Shown here piece by piece: positions 27,551-35,449 of a stretch of 64,000 nucleotides of DNA; positions within the stretch are counted from its first letter, which is position 1; each line of letters starts with the position of its first letter. The stretch spans positions 124,001 through 188,000 of the forward strand of contig CAJXPB010000004.1 of assembly GCA_913057905.1 (NCBI GenBank). Reading direction: 5' to 3'. The notes below the pieces were generated by a model, which saw only the letters and a program-made list of their open reading frames with translations, was not told where the DNA came from and ran no database searches. A program made the translations under genes and the position numbers. Source of the DNA: an uncultured Pseudomonadota bacterium (GTDB lineage: Bacteria; Myxococcota_A; Bradymonadia; Bradymonadales; Bradymonadaceae).

Positions 27551-28699
27551 TCAGGCGTCGCCCTGCGACGTCATGAACGAGCCGAGGGTCCGTAGTTGGT
27601 CGATCGAGTGGACGTCTTCTCCCAGAACGGGAATGCTCTGGACGGCGTCCTGGCCGACGGCGTCGGCGAGTCGCTGCAGCGAATGACGGTCGCGGCGTGC
27701 CAGCCGGGCCAGGGCGGCGTAGTGCTCACCCATCGCGTCGAGCAGTGCATCCGGCGCTTCCAGCGGCGCGGCGTCAGCGCGGCGCACGCGCTGCAGATCT
27801 TCGGGACCGAGTCCTTCGAGGTCCTCTTCGTCGAAGGGAGGCGTCACCCGATTGACGAGGAAGGCGGTCACCTCTTGCTGAAGGCTCGAGAGCTTGTCGC
27901 GGAAGTGAAACGCCTCGTCGATGCGTCGCGGGTCGGGACTCGTCACGACCAGAAAATGGGTGCGCACGTCCGACAGGATGTATTCGATGAGTTCCCCGCG
28001 CTCCTCCAGAGTCTCCTGGAGATACTGGAAGGTATCGAAGAACTCGACCAGCTCGTCGACGAAGGAATCGCCCAGAAACCGCCGCAAGAGCTTCAAGACG
28101 ACGGTCCCGGGATTGATAAACCGGCTTACGAGGCCCGTGGACCGCTGGTCGTCGGGCAAGAACCACTTCATGACCCGTCGGTCGAAGAACCGGCGTAGTC
28201 GTTTCGGCGCGTCCAGAAAGTCGAGGGCATTTGCCGTGGGTGGGGTGTCTAGCACGACCAGGTCGAAGTCGCCGCTGGTGTAGAGTTCGTGGAGTTTCTC
28301 GAGCGCGGCATACTCCTGAATGCCGTGCAGTGTTGTCGACATCAACCGATAGATGTCGTTGCTGCGGGAACGCTCCAGGCTGGCGCTGTCAGGGGCGTTT
28401 CGACGCAGCAATTCTTCGAAGGTCTCGGTCTGGTCGAGCATCATGGCCCACAGACCTCCGGGATCCTCTTCGCCTTGCCCGTTGAACTCGATGCGCTGCG
28501 GCTCGTTCGTCAGGCGGTTCAGACCCAGGCTGTTGGCCAGCCGCTTTGCAGGATCGATCGTCAGGACGATGCAGCGTCGCCCGCGCAGGGCGGCCTGGAG
28601 TCCCAGTGCCGCCGCGGTGGTCGTCTTGCCGACGCCGCCGGGGCCGGCGCAGACGATCAGGCGACCATCTTCGATGATGGGTGTAATCGGTTGACTCAC
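27551..28699 (-). CDS. ArsA/Get3-family ATPase, partner lacking the signature Lys
   Basis: 382 aa, GTG start overlapping the stop of the upstream paralogue (GTGA). The P-loop is AGPGGVGKTT, with Pro20 where the deviant Walker A of this family has its signature Lys. The following TIDPAKRLANSLGL and LDTPPTANALDFL match the actinobacterial member of paired ArsA-like ATPases. Get3/ArsA proteins bind membrane-protein tails or metalloids as dimers. With its neighbour it probably forms a heterodimer in which the partner supplies the signature Lys. The substrate is unknown; no arsenic genes are nearby. Confidence 0.8.
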   Translation of the reverse strand: MSQPITPIIEDGRLIVCAGPGGVGKTTTAAALGLQAALRGRRCIVLTIDPAKRLANSLGLNRLTNEPQRIEFNGQGEEDPGGLWAMMLDQTETFEELLRRNAPDSASLERSRSNDIYRLMSTTLHGIQEYAALEKLHELYTSGDFDLVVLDTPPTANALDFLDAPKRLRRFFDRRVMKWFLPDDQRSTGLVSRFINPGTVVLKLLRRFLGDSFVDELVEFFDTFQYLQETLEERGELIEYILSDVRTHFLVVTSPDPRRIDEAFHFRDKLSSLQQEVTAFLVNRVTPPFDEEDLEGLGPEDLQRVRRADAAPLEAPDALLDAMGEHYAALARLARRDRHSLQRLADAVGQDAVQSIPVLGEDVHSIDQLRTLGSFMTSQGDA

Positions 28700-29706
28700 G
28701 AGGCAAGGGATTGGGGCTCGGGTCGAGTCTCACGGTCCAGAAAGTCGATCATTCGACGGGCGACCGACAGGCCATCGGATTCGTAGAAGACGGGTATGTC
28801 GTACACGTCGACTTCCAGGGATTCCCGGAGACGTTTGAGGTGATGGAGGTCGCGTCGGTGCCAGTCGTCGGCCAACTGAAGGCCGGCGATGATCCGTCGG
28901 ATCCTGTGTGCACCGGTACCGTCGGCCCCTCTACCCAACAGTGCGTCTACCATCGAGCCAGCTCCCTCCAGCGAGTCGACCAACAGGTCGAAATCTCGGG
29001 CCGCCTGCCCGTCCAGCGGAGGGCGGTGAACCATGTTGGCGAGGACCACATCGAGGCCACGTCCCAGGGCGTCTCGCAGTTTGCCGTCGAGTTCCACCGT
29101 TTCGTTGACCGGCATCTCTTCGGGTAGACAGACCGCCACGATGCTCGAGACGCTTCGATCGTCGACGATGTCTGCCACCTTTCCGGCGGCCTCGGCCACC
29201 GGGCCGACCTTGATCATATTGCGAAAAGTGCTCGCCACGCTGAGGAACGTGACGGCGTGGCCGCTGGCCGGCAGATCCACGACGATGTGGTCCCACTTGG
29301 GCTCCCCTTGTTCGTCGACCTCGGCGTGTAGATCCCGGACCTTCTCGAGCATGGCGAACTGATTGACGCCCGGCGCGGCCTCGAAAAAGGTCTGCGCGAT
29401 TCGGTTGCCGAGAAGGGTTCGAACGATGCGCTCGCTAGGGATCAGTCGGGCCATCGCCTCGACCACGCATTCCGAGGCTTTCAGATTGATGGCCTGGAGG
29501 TCGGGTTCGACGTCGACCATCTCGTGGTCGCCGAGTTCGATGTCGAGCAGTCCGTCCATCGCAGAGAATACGTCGGTCTCGACCACAAGGGTACGCTCGC
29601 CGCGGCGCGCAAGTCCGCGGGCGAGGGCGGCGGTGACCGTACTCTTGCCGACGCCACCTTTTCCGGTGACGAAGATCAGTCTGTTGTCATCCAGGGATGC
29701 GATCAT
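28696..29706 (-). CDS. ArsA/Get3-family ATPase with canonical deviant Walker A
   Basis: 336 aa. The P-loop TGKGGVGKST has both the signature Lys16 and the core Lys21. VVETDVFSAMDGLL is the switch region, and VVDLPASGHAVTFL matches the Get3/ArsA switch II block. It is the first of a two-gene unit overlapping the second ATPase. The arrangement, and the different P-loops of the two proteins, resemble the actinobacterial pairs such as Rv3679/Rv3680 (from memory). Likely cytosolic, acting on membrane-protein or envelope metabolism. The target is not known. Confidence 0.8.
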   Translation of the reverse strand: MIASLDDNRLIFVTGKGGVGKSTVTAALARGLARRGERTLVVETDVFSAMDGLLDIELGDHEMVDVEPDLQAINLKASECVVEAMARLIPSERIVRTLLGNRIAQTFFEAAPGVNQFAMLEKVRDLHAEVDEQGEPKWDHIVVDLPASGHAVTFLSVASTFRNMIKVGPVAEAAGKVADIVDDRSVSSIVAVCLPEEMPVNETVELDGKLRDALGRGLDVVLANMVHRPPLDGQAARDFDLLVDSLEGAGSMVDALLGRGADGTGAHRIRRIIAGLQLADDWHRRDLHHLKRLRESLEVDVYDIPVFYESDGLSVARRMIDFLDRETRPEPQSLAS

Positions 29707-29788
29707 GGCCTGTCGGGGATGGCCTGGTTGGTGCGGCTAATGAGATGCGTGAGATGTGCGTGGGATGTAATACCAAGTAGCCAATGCA

Positions 29789-29823
29789 CAAAAAAAGCGC
29801 GGCAGCGGAGGACGCTGCCGCGC
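29789..29823 (-). terminator. Rho-independent terminator of rpsA
   Basis: On the plus strand seven A (29790-29796) precede GCGCGGCAGCG (29797-29807), a 5-nt loop and CGCTGCCGCGC (29813-29823). On the minus strand this is an 11-bp GC stem followed by a T tract, 34 bp past the rpsA stop. Confidence 0.85.
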
Positions 29824-29856
29824 TCGATTCAGCTTCGACGAGAAGAGTCGTCAGCC

Positions 29857-31881
29857 TTACTCGGCCTTCGCCTCTTCGACGTCTTCGTCTTCCTCGTCGG
29901 CGTCGGCTTCTTCCTCGTCGGCGTCGGCTTCTTCCTCGTCGGCGTCGGCTTCTTCCTCGTCGGCGTCAGCTTCTTCCGCGTCGTCGTCGGCTTCCGCGGC
30001 CTCCTCCTCGTCGGTGTCGGGCTGCTCATCTTCGTCAGCCTCGTCTTCCTCGGAGGATTCTTCGGCGCTCGCCTCTTCGGTGTCGGGTTCTTCGTCCGAT
30101 TCCGCTTCAGCGGCCTCTTCGTCCCCCGATTCATCAGAAGCTTCCGCAGCTTCCTCTTCGTCGAGTTCGTCGGCCCCCTCGGCGATGCTGCCGAGCTGGT
30201 CCTTGAGGACGTCGCCGAATTGAGCGGTCGCGCTGGAGTCGTCGCTGTACTCGTGGACCGACCCGGAGTCGGAGTCCTCGACGAAGCGCTTGACCGACAG
30301 GGCGATTTTGCGCTCCTGCGGGTCGACGTTGATGATCTCGACCTTGCGCTCTTCGCCTTCTTCGACGATCTCGCTGACTTCTTCGACGCGGTGTTCGGCC
30401 AGCTCCGAGATGTGGATCAGGCCTTCGATGCCGTCTTCGATTTCGGCGAAGGCGCCGAAGTCGGTGATCTTGGTGATCTTGGCGTCGACGACCTTTCCGG
30501 GCGGATACCGCTTGGGGATGGTCTCCCAGGGGTCCGGCTCGAGCTGCTTGATACCCAGCGAGAACCGTTCGTTTTCGACGTCGATATTGAGGACGACACA
30601 TTCGACCTCTTCGCCGGCGTCGTACAGTTGCGAGGGGTGACGGATCTTCTGGGTCCACGAGATGTCGCTGATGTGGACCAGCCCGTCGATTCCCTCTTCG
30701 ATACCGACGAAGATACCGAAGTCGGTGATGTTGCGAATCTCGCCGAGAATCCGGGTTCCAACCGGGTATTTCTCTTCGAGCAGCTCCCAGGGGTTCGGTT
30801 CGATCTGCTTGAGCCCCAGGCTGACCTTTTTCTCGTCGACGTCCAGGTTCAGCACCACGCACTCGATGATGTCGCCTTCGTCGACGACTTTGGCCGGGTG
30901 CTTGATACGTTTGGTCCAGGACATCTCGGAGATGTGGACCAGACCTTCGATGCCTTCTTCGAGTTCGACGAAGGCCCCGTAGTCGATGAGGCTGACCACT
31001 TTACCCAGCACATGCACCCCGTCGGGGTAGCGCTCGTCTGCGCCCTCCCATGGGTCGGGGGTGAGCTGTTTGTAGCCCAGGCTGACCCGTTCGTTGTCCG
31101 GATTGAAGTTCAGGATTTTGACCTGAATTTCGTCGCCGACGTTGAACATCTCGGTCGGGTGGGAGATGCGGCCCCAGCTCATATCGGTGATGTGGAGCAG
31201 GCCGTCGATGCCACCCAGGTCGACGAAGGCACCGTAGTCGGTGATGTTTTTGACGATGCCGTCGACAACGTTGTCTTCGGTGAGTTTGTCGAGGGTCTTT
31301 TCCTTCAGCTCCTCGCGCTCCTCTTCGAGGATGGCGCGGCGGCTGAGGACAATGTTGGCGCGTCCCTTGTTGAACTTGATGATTTTGAATTTGAATTCCC
31401 GGCCAATGTACTGGTCGAGGTTGCGCGTCGGGCGCAATTCGACCTGGCTGCCGGGAAGGAAGGCCTCGACGTCGATGTCGACCTGGAGGCCACCTTTGAC
31501 GCGGTTGGAGATGGTTCCCTCGACGAGTTCGTCGTCCTCCCACTTGTCTTCGAGCTTCTCCCAGACCTTCTTGCGGTCTGCGCGCTCCTTCGACAGCAGG
31601 ACTTGGCCGGATTCGTCTTCGCGCTCGATGACGAGGACGTCGACGACGTCACCTTCCGAGATGGTCAGGCCGCCGGACTCGTCTTCAAATTCTTCGACCG
31701 GGATTTGCCCCTCCGACTTGTAGCCGATGTCGACAAGGGCAAAGTCTTCGCCGATCTCGAGGATGCGCCCCTCGGTGATCTCATCGTCTTCGACGACCTG
31801 AAAATCGTGGTCGTGCTCCGAGAGGAGCGACTCGAAGTCGGCGGTTGTGGGTTGCGTGGAGTCTTGGGTTTGGGTTGCCAT
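29857..31881 (-). CDS. rpsA: 30S ribosomal protein S1 with long acidic tail
   Basis: 674 aa, longer than the usual 550-580. Six S1 (OB-fold) domains can be followed by the recurring blocks GTISNRVKGG, VKNITDYGAFVDLGG, VSLIDYGAFVELEEG, IRNITDFGIFVGIEEG and ITKITDFGAFAEIEDG. S1 holds mRNA on the 30S subunit for initiation on leaders with weak Shine-Dalgarno sites. The last about 120 residues are almost only Glu, Asp, Ala and Ser, including a 7-residue unit EEADADE repeated about four times. Such a tail is not part of the RNA-binding core and may reflect a high-salt lifestyle. A terminator follows. Confidence 0.95.
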   Translation of the reverse strand: MATQTQDSTQPTTADFESLLSEHDHDFQVVEDDEITEGRILEIGEDFALVDIGYKSEGQIPVEEFEDESGGLTISEGDVVDVLVIEREDESGQVLLSKERADRKKVWEKLEDKWEDDELVEGTISNRVKGGLQVDIDVEAFLPGSQVELRPTRNLDQYIGREFKFKIIKFNKGRANIVLSRRAILEEEREELKEKTLDKLTEDNVVDGIVKNITDYGAFVDLGGIDGLLHITDMSWGRISHPTEMFNVGDEIQVKILNFNPDNERVSLGYKQLTPDPWEGADERYPDGVHVLGKVVSLIDYGAFVELEEGIEGLVHISEMSWTKRIKHPAKVVDEGDIIECVVLNLDVDEKKVSLGLKQIEPNPWELLEEKYPVGTRILGEIRNITDFGIFVGIEEGIDGLVHISDISWTQKIRHPSQLYDAGEEVECVVLNIDVENERFSLGIKQLEPDPWETIPKRYPPGKVVDAKITKITDFGAFAEIEDGIEGLIHISELAEHRVEEVSEIVEEGEERKVEIINVDPQERKIALSVKRFVEDSDSGSVHEYSDDSSATAQFGDVLKDQLGSIAEGADELDEEEAAEASDESGDEEAAEAESDEEPDTEEASAEESSEEDEADEDEQPDTDEEEAAEADDDAEEADADEEEADADEEEADADEEEADADEEDEDVEEAKAE
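29890..29973. repeat. Four tandem 21-bp repeats coding the S1 acidic tail
   Basis: Unit TTCCTCGTCGGCGTCGGCTT + C at 29890, 29911, 29932 and 29953; the first three copies are identical and the fourth has one change (GGC to AGC). It is an in-frame 7-codon repeat (minus strand EEADADE), so slippage would change tail length without a frameshift. Confidence 0.9.
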
Positions 31882-32047
31882 GAACGACCTTGGGATGCTG
31901 AGTCACCTCGCGGGCCGGCTGACGGCCGCCCACGAGGGGTGAACGGTGAATGAACGGGCGATGTCGTTAGATGTAGTGCTATCCTCTAAAGAGAGGGCCG
32001 CATACTATAGCAGCGCGGCGTGGGCATAGCAACGCCCCTCTCCCCTG

Positions 32048-34039
32048 TCAATCCGCGGCGCCCGCTCGGCAATCCCGAATCGCGTCGGCCAGATAGTCGA
32101 GGTATCGGTCAATGTAGTTGCGACCGTCGTCCTCGGTGAGAAGCCACGGGTTCATCAGGGTGTTTCGGATCAGATAGACGTGATCGCTCTGCGGGCTGTC
32201 CGGGGCGGGATCTTCGGTGAGCATGTCGGTGGAAATGCCGAGTGGTTCCAGGACCCTTCGGGCGCGCTCCGGCGAGATATCCTCGGCCATCAACGATGTG
32301 TACGATGCGATGAATGGTCGCCGCTGGATTGGCTGGGAGGCATCGACCCGCATGGTGTCGAAGAGTCGCCGACCGAATCGATTCATCCGGTCGAGCGACT
32401 CGTTGCCCTCGGGATTGATCGCCAGACAGACCAGGTTGCTGTCGGGTTCGAAGGGAATCTGAACGTCGACGACGCCGTCGAGTCGCTGGCGAAACTCGTC
32501 GATCTGGTCGAAGAAGTACTCGCTGGCGCGGATCGTCCCCTTCAGGACTCGCCCGAAGCCATCGGTATGCAGCGGCAGGACGTTGTGGGTCACGTGGACC
32601 GCCGCCGCCGCCGACCCGGGCTTGGACCCCTCCAGGATGTACTGTCCCAGGTTTCGGAGTTTGTCGCGCAGGTTCGTATCGCTCGATGGGTCGTCTTCGA
32701 CGTCGAAGACGTAGGCGGCGCCCTGGGCGATGAAATCGAGCATGCCGCCGTGGCGCGAGACGTAGGCGCCGGCGGGGTAGGGCACGTAGCCGAGTTTGTG
32801 CGGGTCGACGGTGATCGAATCGACCTCGGAGAGGGCATCGAACGCCCGATAGACCGTCCGGCTGGGGAAATAGTGAAAATCCTTCTGGAGTCGCTTTCGC
32901 GACACCATGCCGCCGTCCTCCGATCGAAAGACCGAGGCGAGGTAGCCGCCCCAGGCGGCGTCGATGTGGATGGGAAAGGGTGTGCCGGCGGCTTCGAATG
33001 CGTCGCGCAGATCGACCAGATCGCCGATCGGATCGACGGTCCCGAATTCGGTGTTCCCGAGGACCCCGACCACGGTGAGCACCGGAACCCGCTTGTCGCG
33101 CAGCGACTCCAGCGTCGCCTCCAGGTCGTCGATGTCCATGCGCATGTTTTCGTCGACCTCGATGTCGACCAGATTCCCGGTCCCCAGCCCGAGGATCTTC
33201 ATCGCCTTCGCCCAGGAATAATGAGCCGTCCGCGGGACGACGACCACGGGGGGCTTCAGGTCGGGGTGTTCCCGGTGCATGCCGACGAGTCCGCGCGATT
33301 CGAGCCGCGACTCCGACAGCGCCCGGTTGAATCGGCGGAAGTCGTCTCGGTCGAATCGGTCTCGGGCTCGATCTGCGACGTCGTCTCGCAGTTCGATGAT
33401 CTCGGAGAGCGACAGATGAAAGAGTTCCCAGCTTTGGTGGTCCCGGACCGCGCGTTCGAGGGGGCCGGCGGCGCCGATGCGAAGGTCAGTCGTCTCGACG
33501 GCGTCGGCCAGGGCCAGTGGGAAGTAGCGAAGCGAGATGATGTTTCGGAGGCCCTCGTAATTGGCGACGCTGCCGCCGCTGGTCAGGTGCCCCCAGCCGC
33601 AGGGCTCTCGGGTCGGATCCGTCGGGAACCCAAACATGTCGGCGAGTTGAAAACCGACATCGATCTCCTTCTCCAACGTCGCTGGGGCCGCTTCTTCGGC
33701 GACGTTGTTGGGGTTGTAGAGCGTGGTGACCAGGTTGGCGATCAGCCCCGGAAGCAACAGATCGGAGGCCATGTGCCCGACGTAGCGAGGGCTAAAGAAC
33801 GGCACCGACTTTTTTAGGTCGGCGCTCAAGGCGTGCAGCTCCTGCTTCATATCCGCGACGAAATCGATGTAGTCGTCGCGGTGGGAGGCAGAGGTCGGGA
33901 TCGCCGGTGGATCCTCCGGGTGGAAGTTGCGCCGCCAATACATGTGGTCTCGCAGGAAATCGACGAGCGTCTCCTCGAGGAGATCGGCATTCTCGGCGTA
34001 GGGGCCGAGAAACATGGGGTAGAGATCGGATTCGGACAT
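32048..34039 (-). CDS. Group II PLP-dependent amino-acid decarboxylase, tyrosine-decarboxylase-like
   Basis: 663 aa. It has FSPRYVGHMASD, TLYNPNNVAEE, WGHLTSGGSVANYEGL, HIDAAWGGYL and the PLP-lysine motif DPHKLGYVPYPAG (Lys415). The NPNNV and HLTSGG blocks and the total length match the long TyrDC family of Enterococcus/Lactobacillus rather than the 450-500 aa glutamate decarboxylases. It should convert an aromatic or similar L-amino acid to its amine and CO2. No antiporter gene is next to it, so an acid-resistance cycle is not supported here. It stands alone, with 166 bp to rpsA and a divergent kinase-like gene upstream. Confidence 0.8.
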   Translation of the reverse strand: MSESDLYPMFLGPYAENADLLEETLVDFLRDHMYWRRNFHPEDPPAIPTSASHRDDYIDFVADMKQELHALSADLKKSVPFFSPRYVGHMASDLLLPGLIANLVTTLYNPNNVAEEAAPATLEKEIDVGFQLADMFGFPTDPTREPCGWGHLTSGGSVANYEGLRNIISLRYFPLALADAVETTDLRIGAAGPLERAVRDHQSWELFHLSLSEIIELRDDVADRARDRFDRDDFRRFNRALSESRLESRGLVGMHREHPDLKPPVVVVPRTAHYSWAKAMKILGLGTGNLVDIEVDENMRMDIDDLEATLESLRDKRVPVLTVVGVLGNTEFGTVDPIGDLVDLRDAFEAAGTPFPIHIDAAWGGYLASVFRSEDGGMVSRKRLQKDFHYFPSRTVYRAFDALSEVDSITVDPHKLGYVPYPAGAYVSRHGGMLDFIAQGAAYVFDVEDDPSSDTNLRDKLRNLGQYILEGSKPGSAAAAVHVTHNVLPLHTDGFGRVLKGTIRASEYFFDQIDEFRQRLDGVVDVQIPFEPDSNLVCLAINPEGNESLDRMNRFGRRLFDTMRVDASQPIQRRPFIASYTSLMAEDISPERARRVLEPLGISTDMLTEDPAPDSPQSDHVYLIRNTLMNPWLLTEDDGRNYIDRYLDYLADAIRDCRAGAAD

Positions 34040-34203
34040 GAGGGTGACACCCGGATGAAAGAAGTGAGTCTGCTCTTTCCCCGACGGGCGATCTGAGTTA
34101 ACAATCGTCGTGTATGAATGACAATGCGAGCTCCCCGAGCTGACCTGACAACACAGGTCCTCGGGGCACGTTTTGCGAATGACTGAGCCGGAGCAACACC
34201 ACG
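34040..34203. other. Divergent intergenic region with a long hairpin
   Basis: 164 bp between the decarboxylase (minus) and the histidine-kinase-like gene (plus). It contains an inverted repeat at 34133-34166: CCCCGAG, a CT bulge, GACCTG, the loop ACAACA, CAGGTC, CTCGGGG, followed by CACGTTTT. On the plus strand this looks like a terminator or attenuator placed 38 bp before the kinase start codon. No clear -10/-35 pair was settled. Confidence 0.5.
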
Positions 34204-35430
34204 ATGGTTCCGAAGCGACGAAACGGAGACGGCGAGGACACAGACGAAGAGAATATCTCGCCGGTTCCTCCCGGGGAAATGAAGCGCGCGTTTTCGACCC
34301 TTCTCGAGAACATCCCGGGGATGGCGTATCGGTGCAGTAACGATCCGGACTGGCCGATGGAATTCGTCAGCCAGAAGGCCGAAGAGTTGACCGGGTACGC
34401 CCCGGACACGTTGCGCGGACTCGACAGCCCAACCTTCGGCGAACTGATTCATTCTGAAGACAGTGAGTTCGTCTGGAACACCGTCCAGGAGGCTCTGGAC
34501 GAACGTCGCCCCTTTCAATTGACCTATCGGATTGTGCGAGCAGATGGCGAAACCCGGTGGGTCGACGAACGGGGCTGCGGGGTCTGGGAAGACGGCGAGC
34601 TCATCGCCCTGGAGGGGTTCATATCCGACGTGACCGAACACCGCGAGGTGCGCGGTCGGTTTCTGCAGGCCCACAAGATGCGCACCCTCAATCGCATGGC
34701 CACCGAGATGGCGAGCAAGTTTCGGGATCTCCTGTCGCTGGTTTTGACCTACGCGGATTTCGTGGGCGAGAACATCGACGAGGAGTCGGAGGTCCGCCAG
34801 GACGTCGACCGAATCATCGAGGCGGCCGAGCGCGCCGTGGAGATGACCCGCCAATTGCTTTCGTTTTCGAGCCGTTCGGCCGGCCGGCCCGAGCCGGTCA
34901 ATTTGAATGTGCTTCTCGAAGATATCGAGCCGTTGATCGCCGAGATGGTCAGCCATCGCATCGACGTGGAATTCGACCTCGATGACGACCTCGGGCTGAC
35001 AGAAATCGATGTCAGCGAGTTCGAGCAGGTGGTGATGAACCTGGTGACAAACGCTTGCGACGCGATGGGCGAGTCGGGCTCGATCGTCATTCGCACCGGC
35101 AACCGGGAGGTGAGCAGCCGGCACGTCGAAGGAGAACCTGGGCTGGAACCCGGCGACTACCTGGCATTGATGGTCATAGACGATGGATCGGGCATGTCTC
35201 CGGAGGTCCGCCGGAGGGCGGTCGAGCCGTATTTCACCACGAAGGAGGGCGAACTCTCCGATCCCCGGTTCCAGGGATCCGGCTTGGGCCTGACGACCTG
35301 TTATAACATCGTGACGAATCTGGGTGGCGGCCTGGAGATTGAATCGACCGAAGGCGAGGGCACGTCGGTCGAGGTTTTTCTTCCTCGGACGGCCTCCGAG
35401 TCGACGCTCAAGCAGCGGGTCGAAGAGTAG
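34204..35430 (+). CDS. PAS-domain histidine-kinase homologue lacking the phospho-acceptor His
   Basis: 408 aa, no membrane segment. A PAS domain with PAC (about 28-148: ENIPGMAYRC, RADGETRWVDERG) is followed by a DHp-like helix pair and a HATPase domain. In the DHp helix the usual HDFNN appears as SKFRD, so the conserved His is Ser171. The ATPase boxes are intact: NLVTNACDAM (N), DDGSGM (G1), EPYFTTK (F) and GSGLGL (G2). No response regulator is adjacent. It may bind ATP and signal without autophosphorylation, or act as a partner in a heterodimer. Confidence 0.82.
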   Translation: MVPKRRNGDGEDTDEENISPVPPGEMKRAFSTLLENIPGMAYRCSNDPDWPMEFVSQKAEELTGYAPDTLRGLDSPTFGELIHSEDSEFVWNTVQEALDERRPFQLTYRIVRADGETRWVDERGCGVWEDGELIALEGFISDVTEHREVRGRFLQAHKMRTLNRMATEMASKFRDLLSLVLTYADFVGENIDEESEVRQDVDRIIEAAERAVEMTRQLLSFSSRSAGRPEPVNLNVLLEDIEPLIAEMVSHRIDVEFDLDDDLGLTEIDVSEFEQVVMNLVTNACDAMGESGSIVIRTGNREVSSRHVEGEPGLEPGDYLALMVIDDGSGMSPEVRRRAVEPYFTTKEGELSDPRFQGSGLGLTTCYNIVTNLGGGLEIESTEGEGTSVEVFLPRTASESTLKQRVEE

Positions 35431-35449
35431 CCGGGACGGGCAGACCGCA

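Noticed and set aside
29890..29973. Considered as a CRISPR-like array
   Set aside because: The units are directly adjacent with no spacers and lie in frame inside rpsA.
29524..31953. 809-codon open frame antisense to rpsA
   Set aside because: Length comes from the biased, acidic S1 coding strand; the translation is low-complexity Val/Asp/Phe repeats and has no homology pattern.
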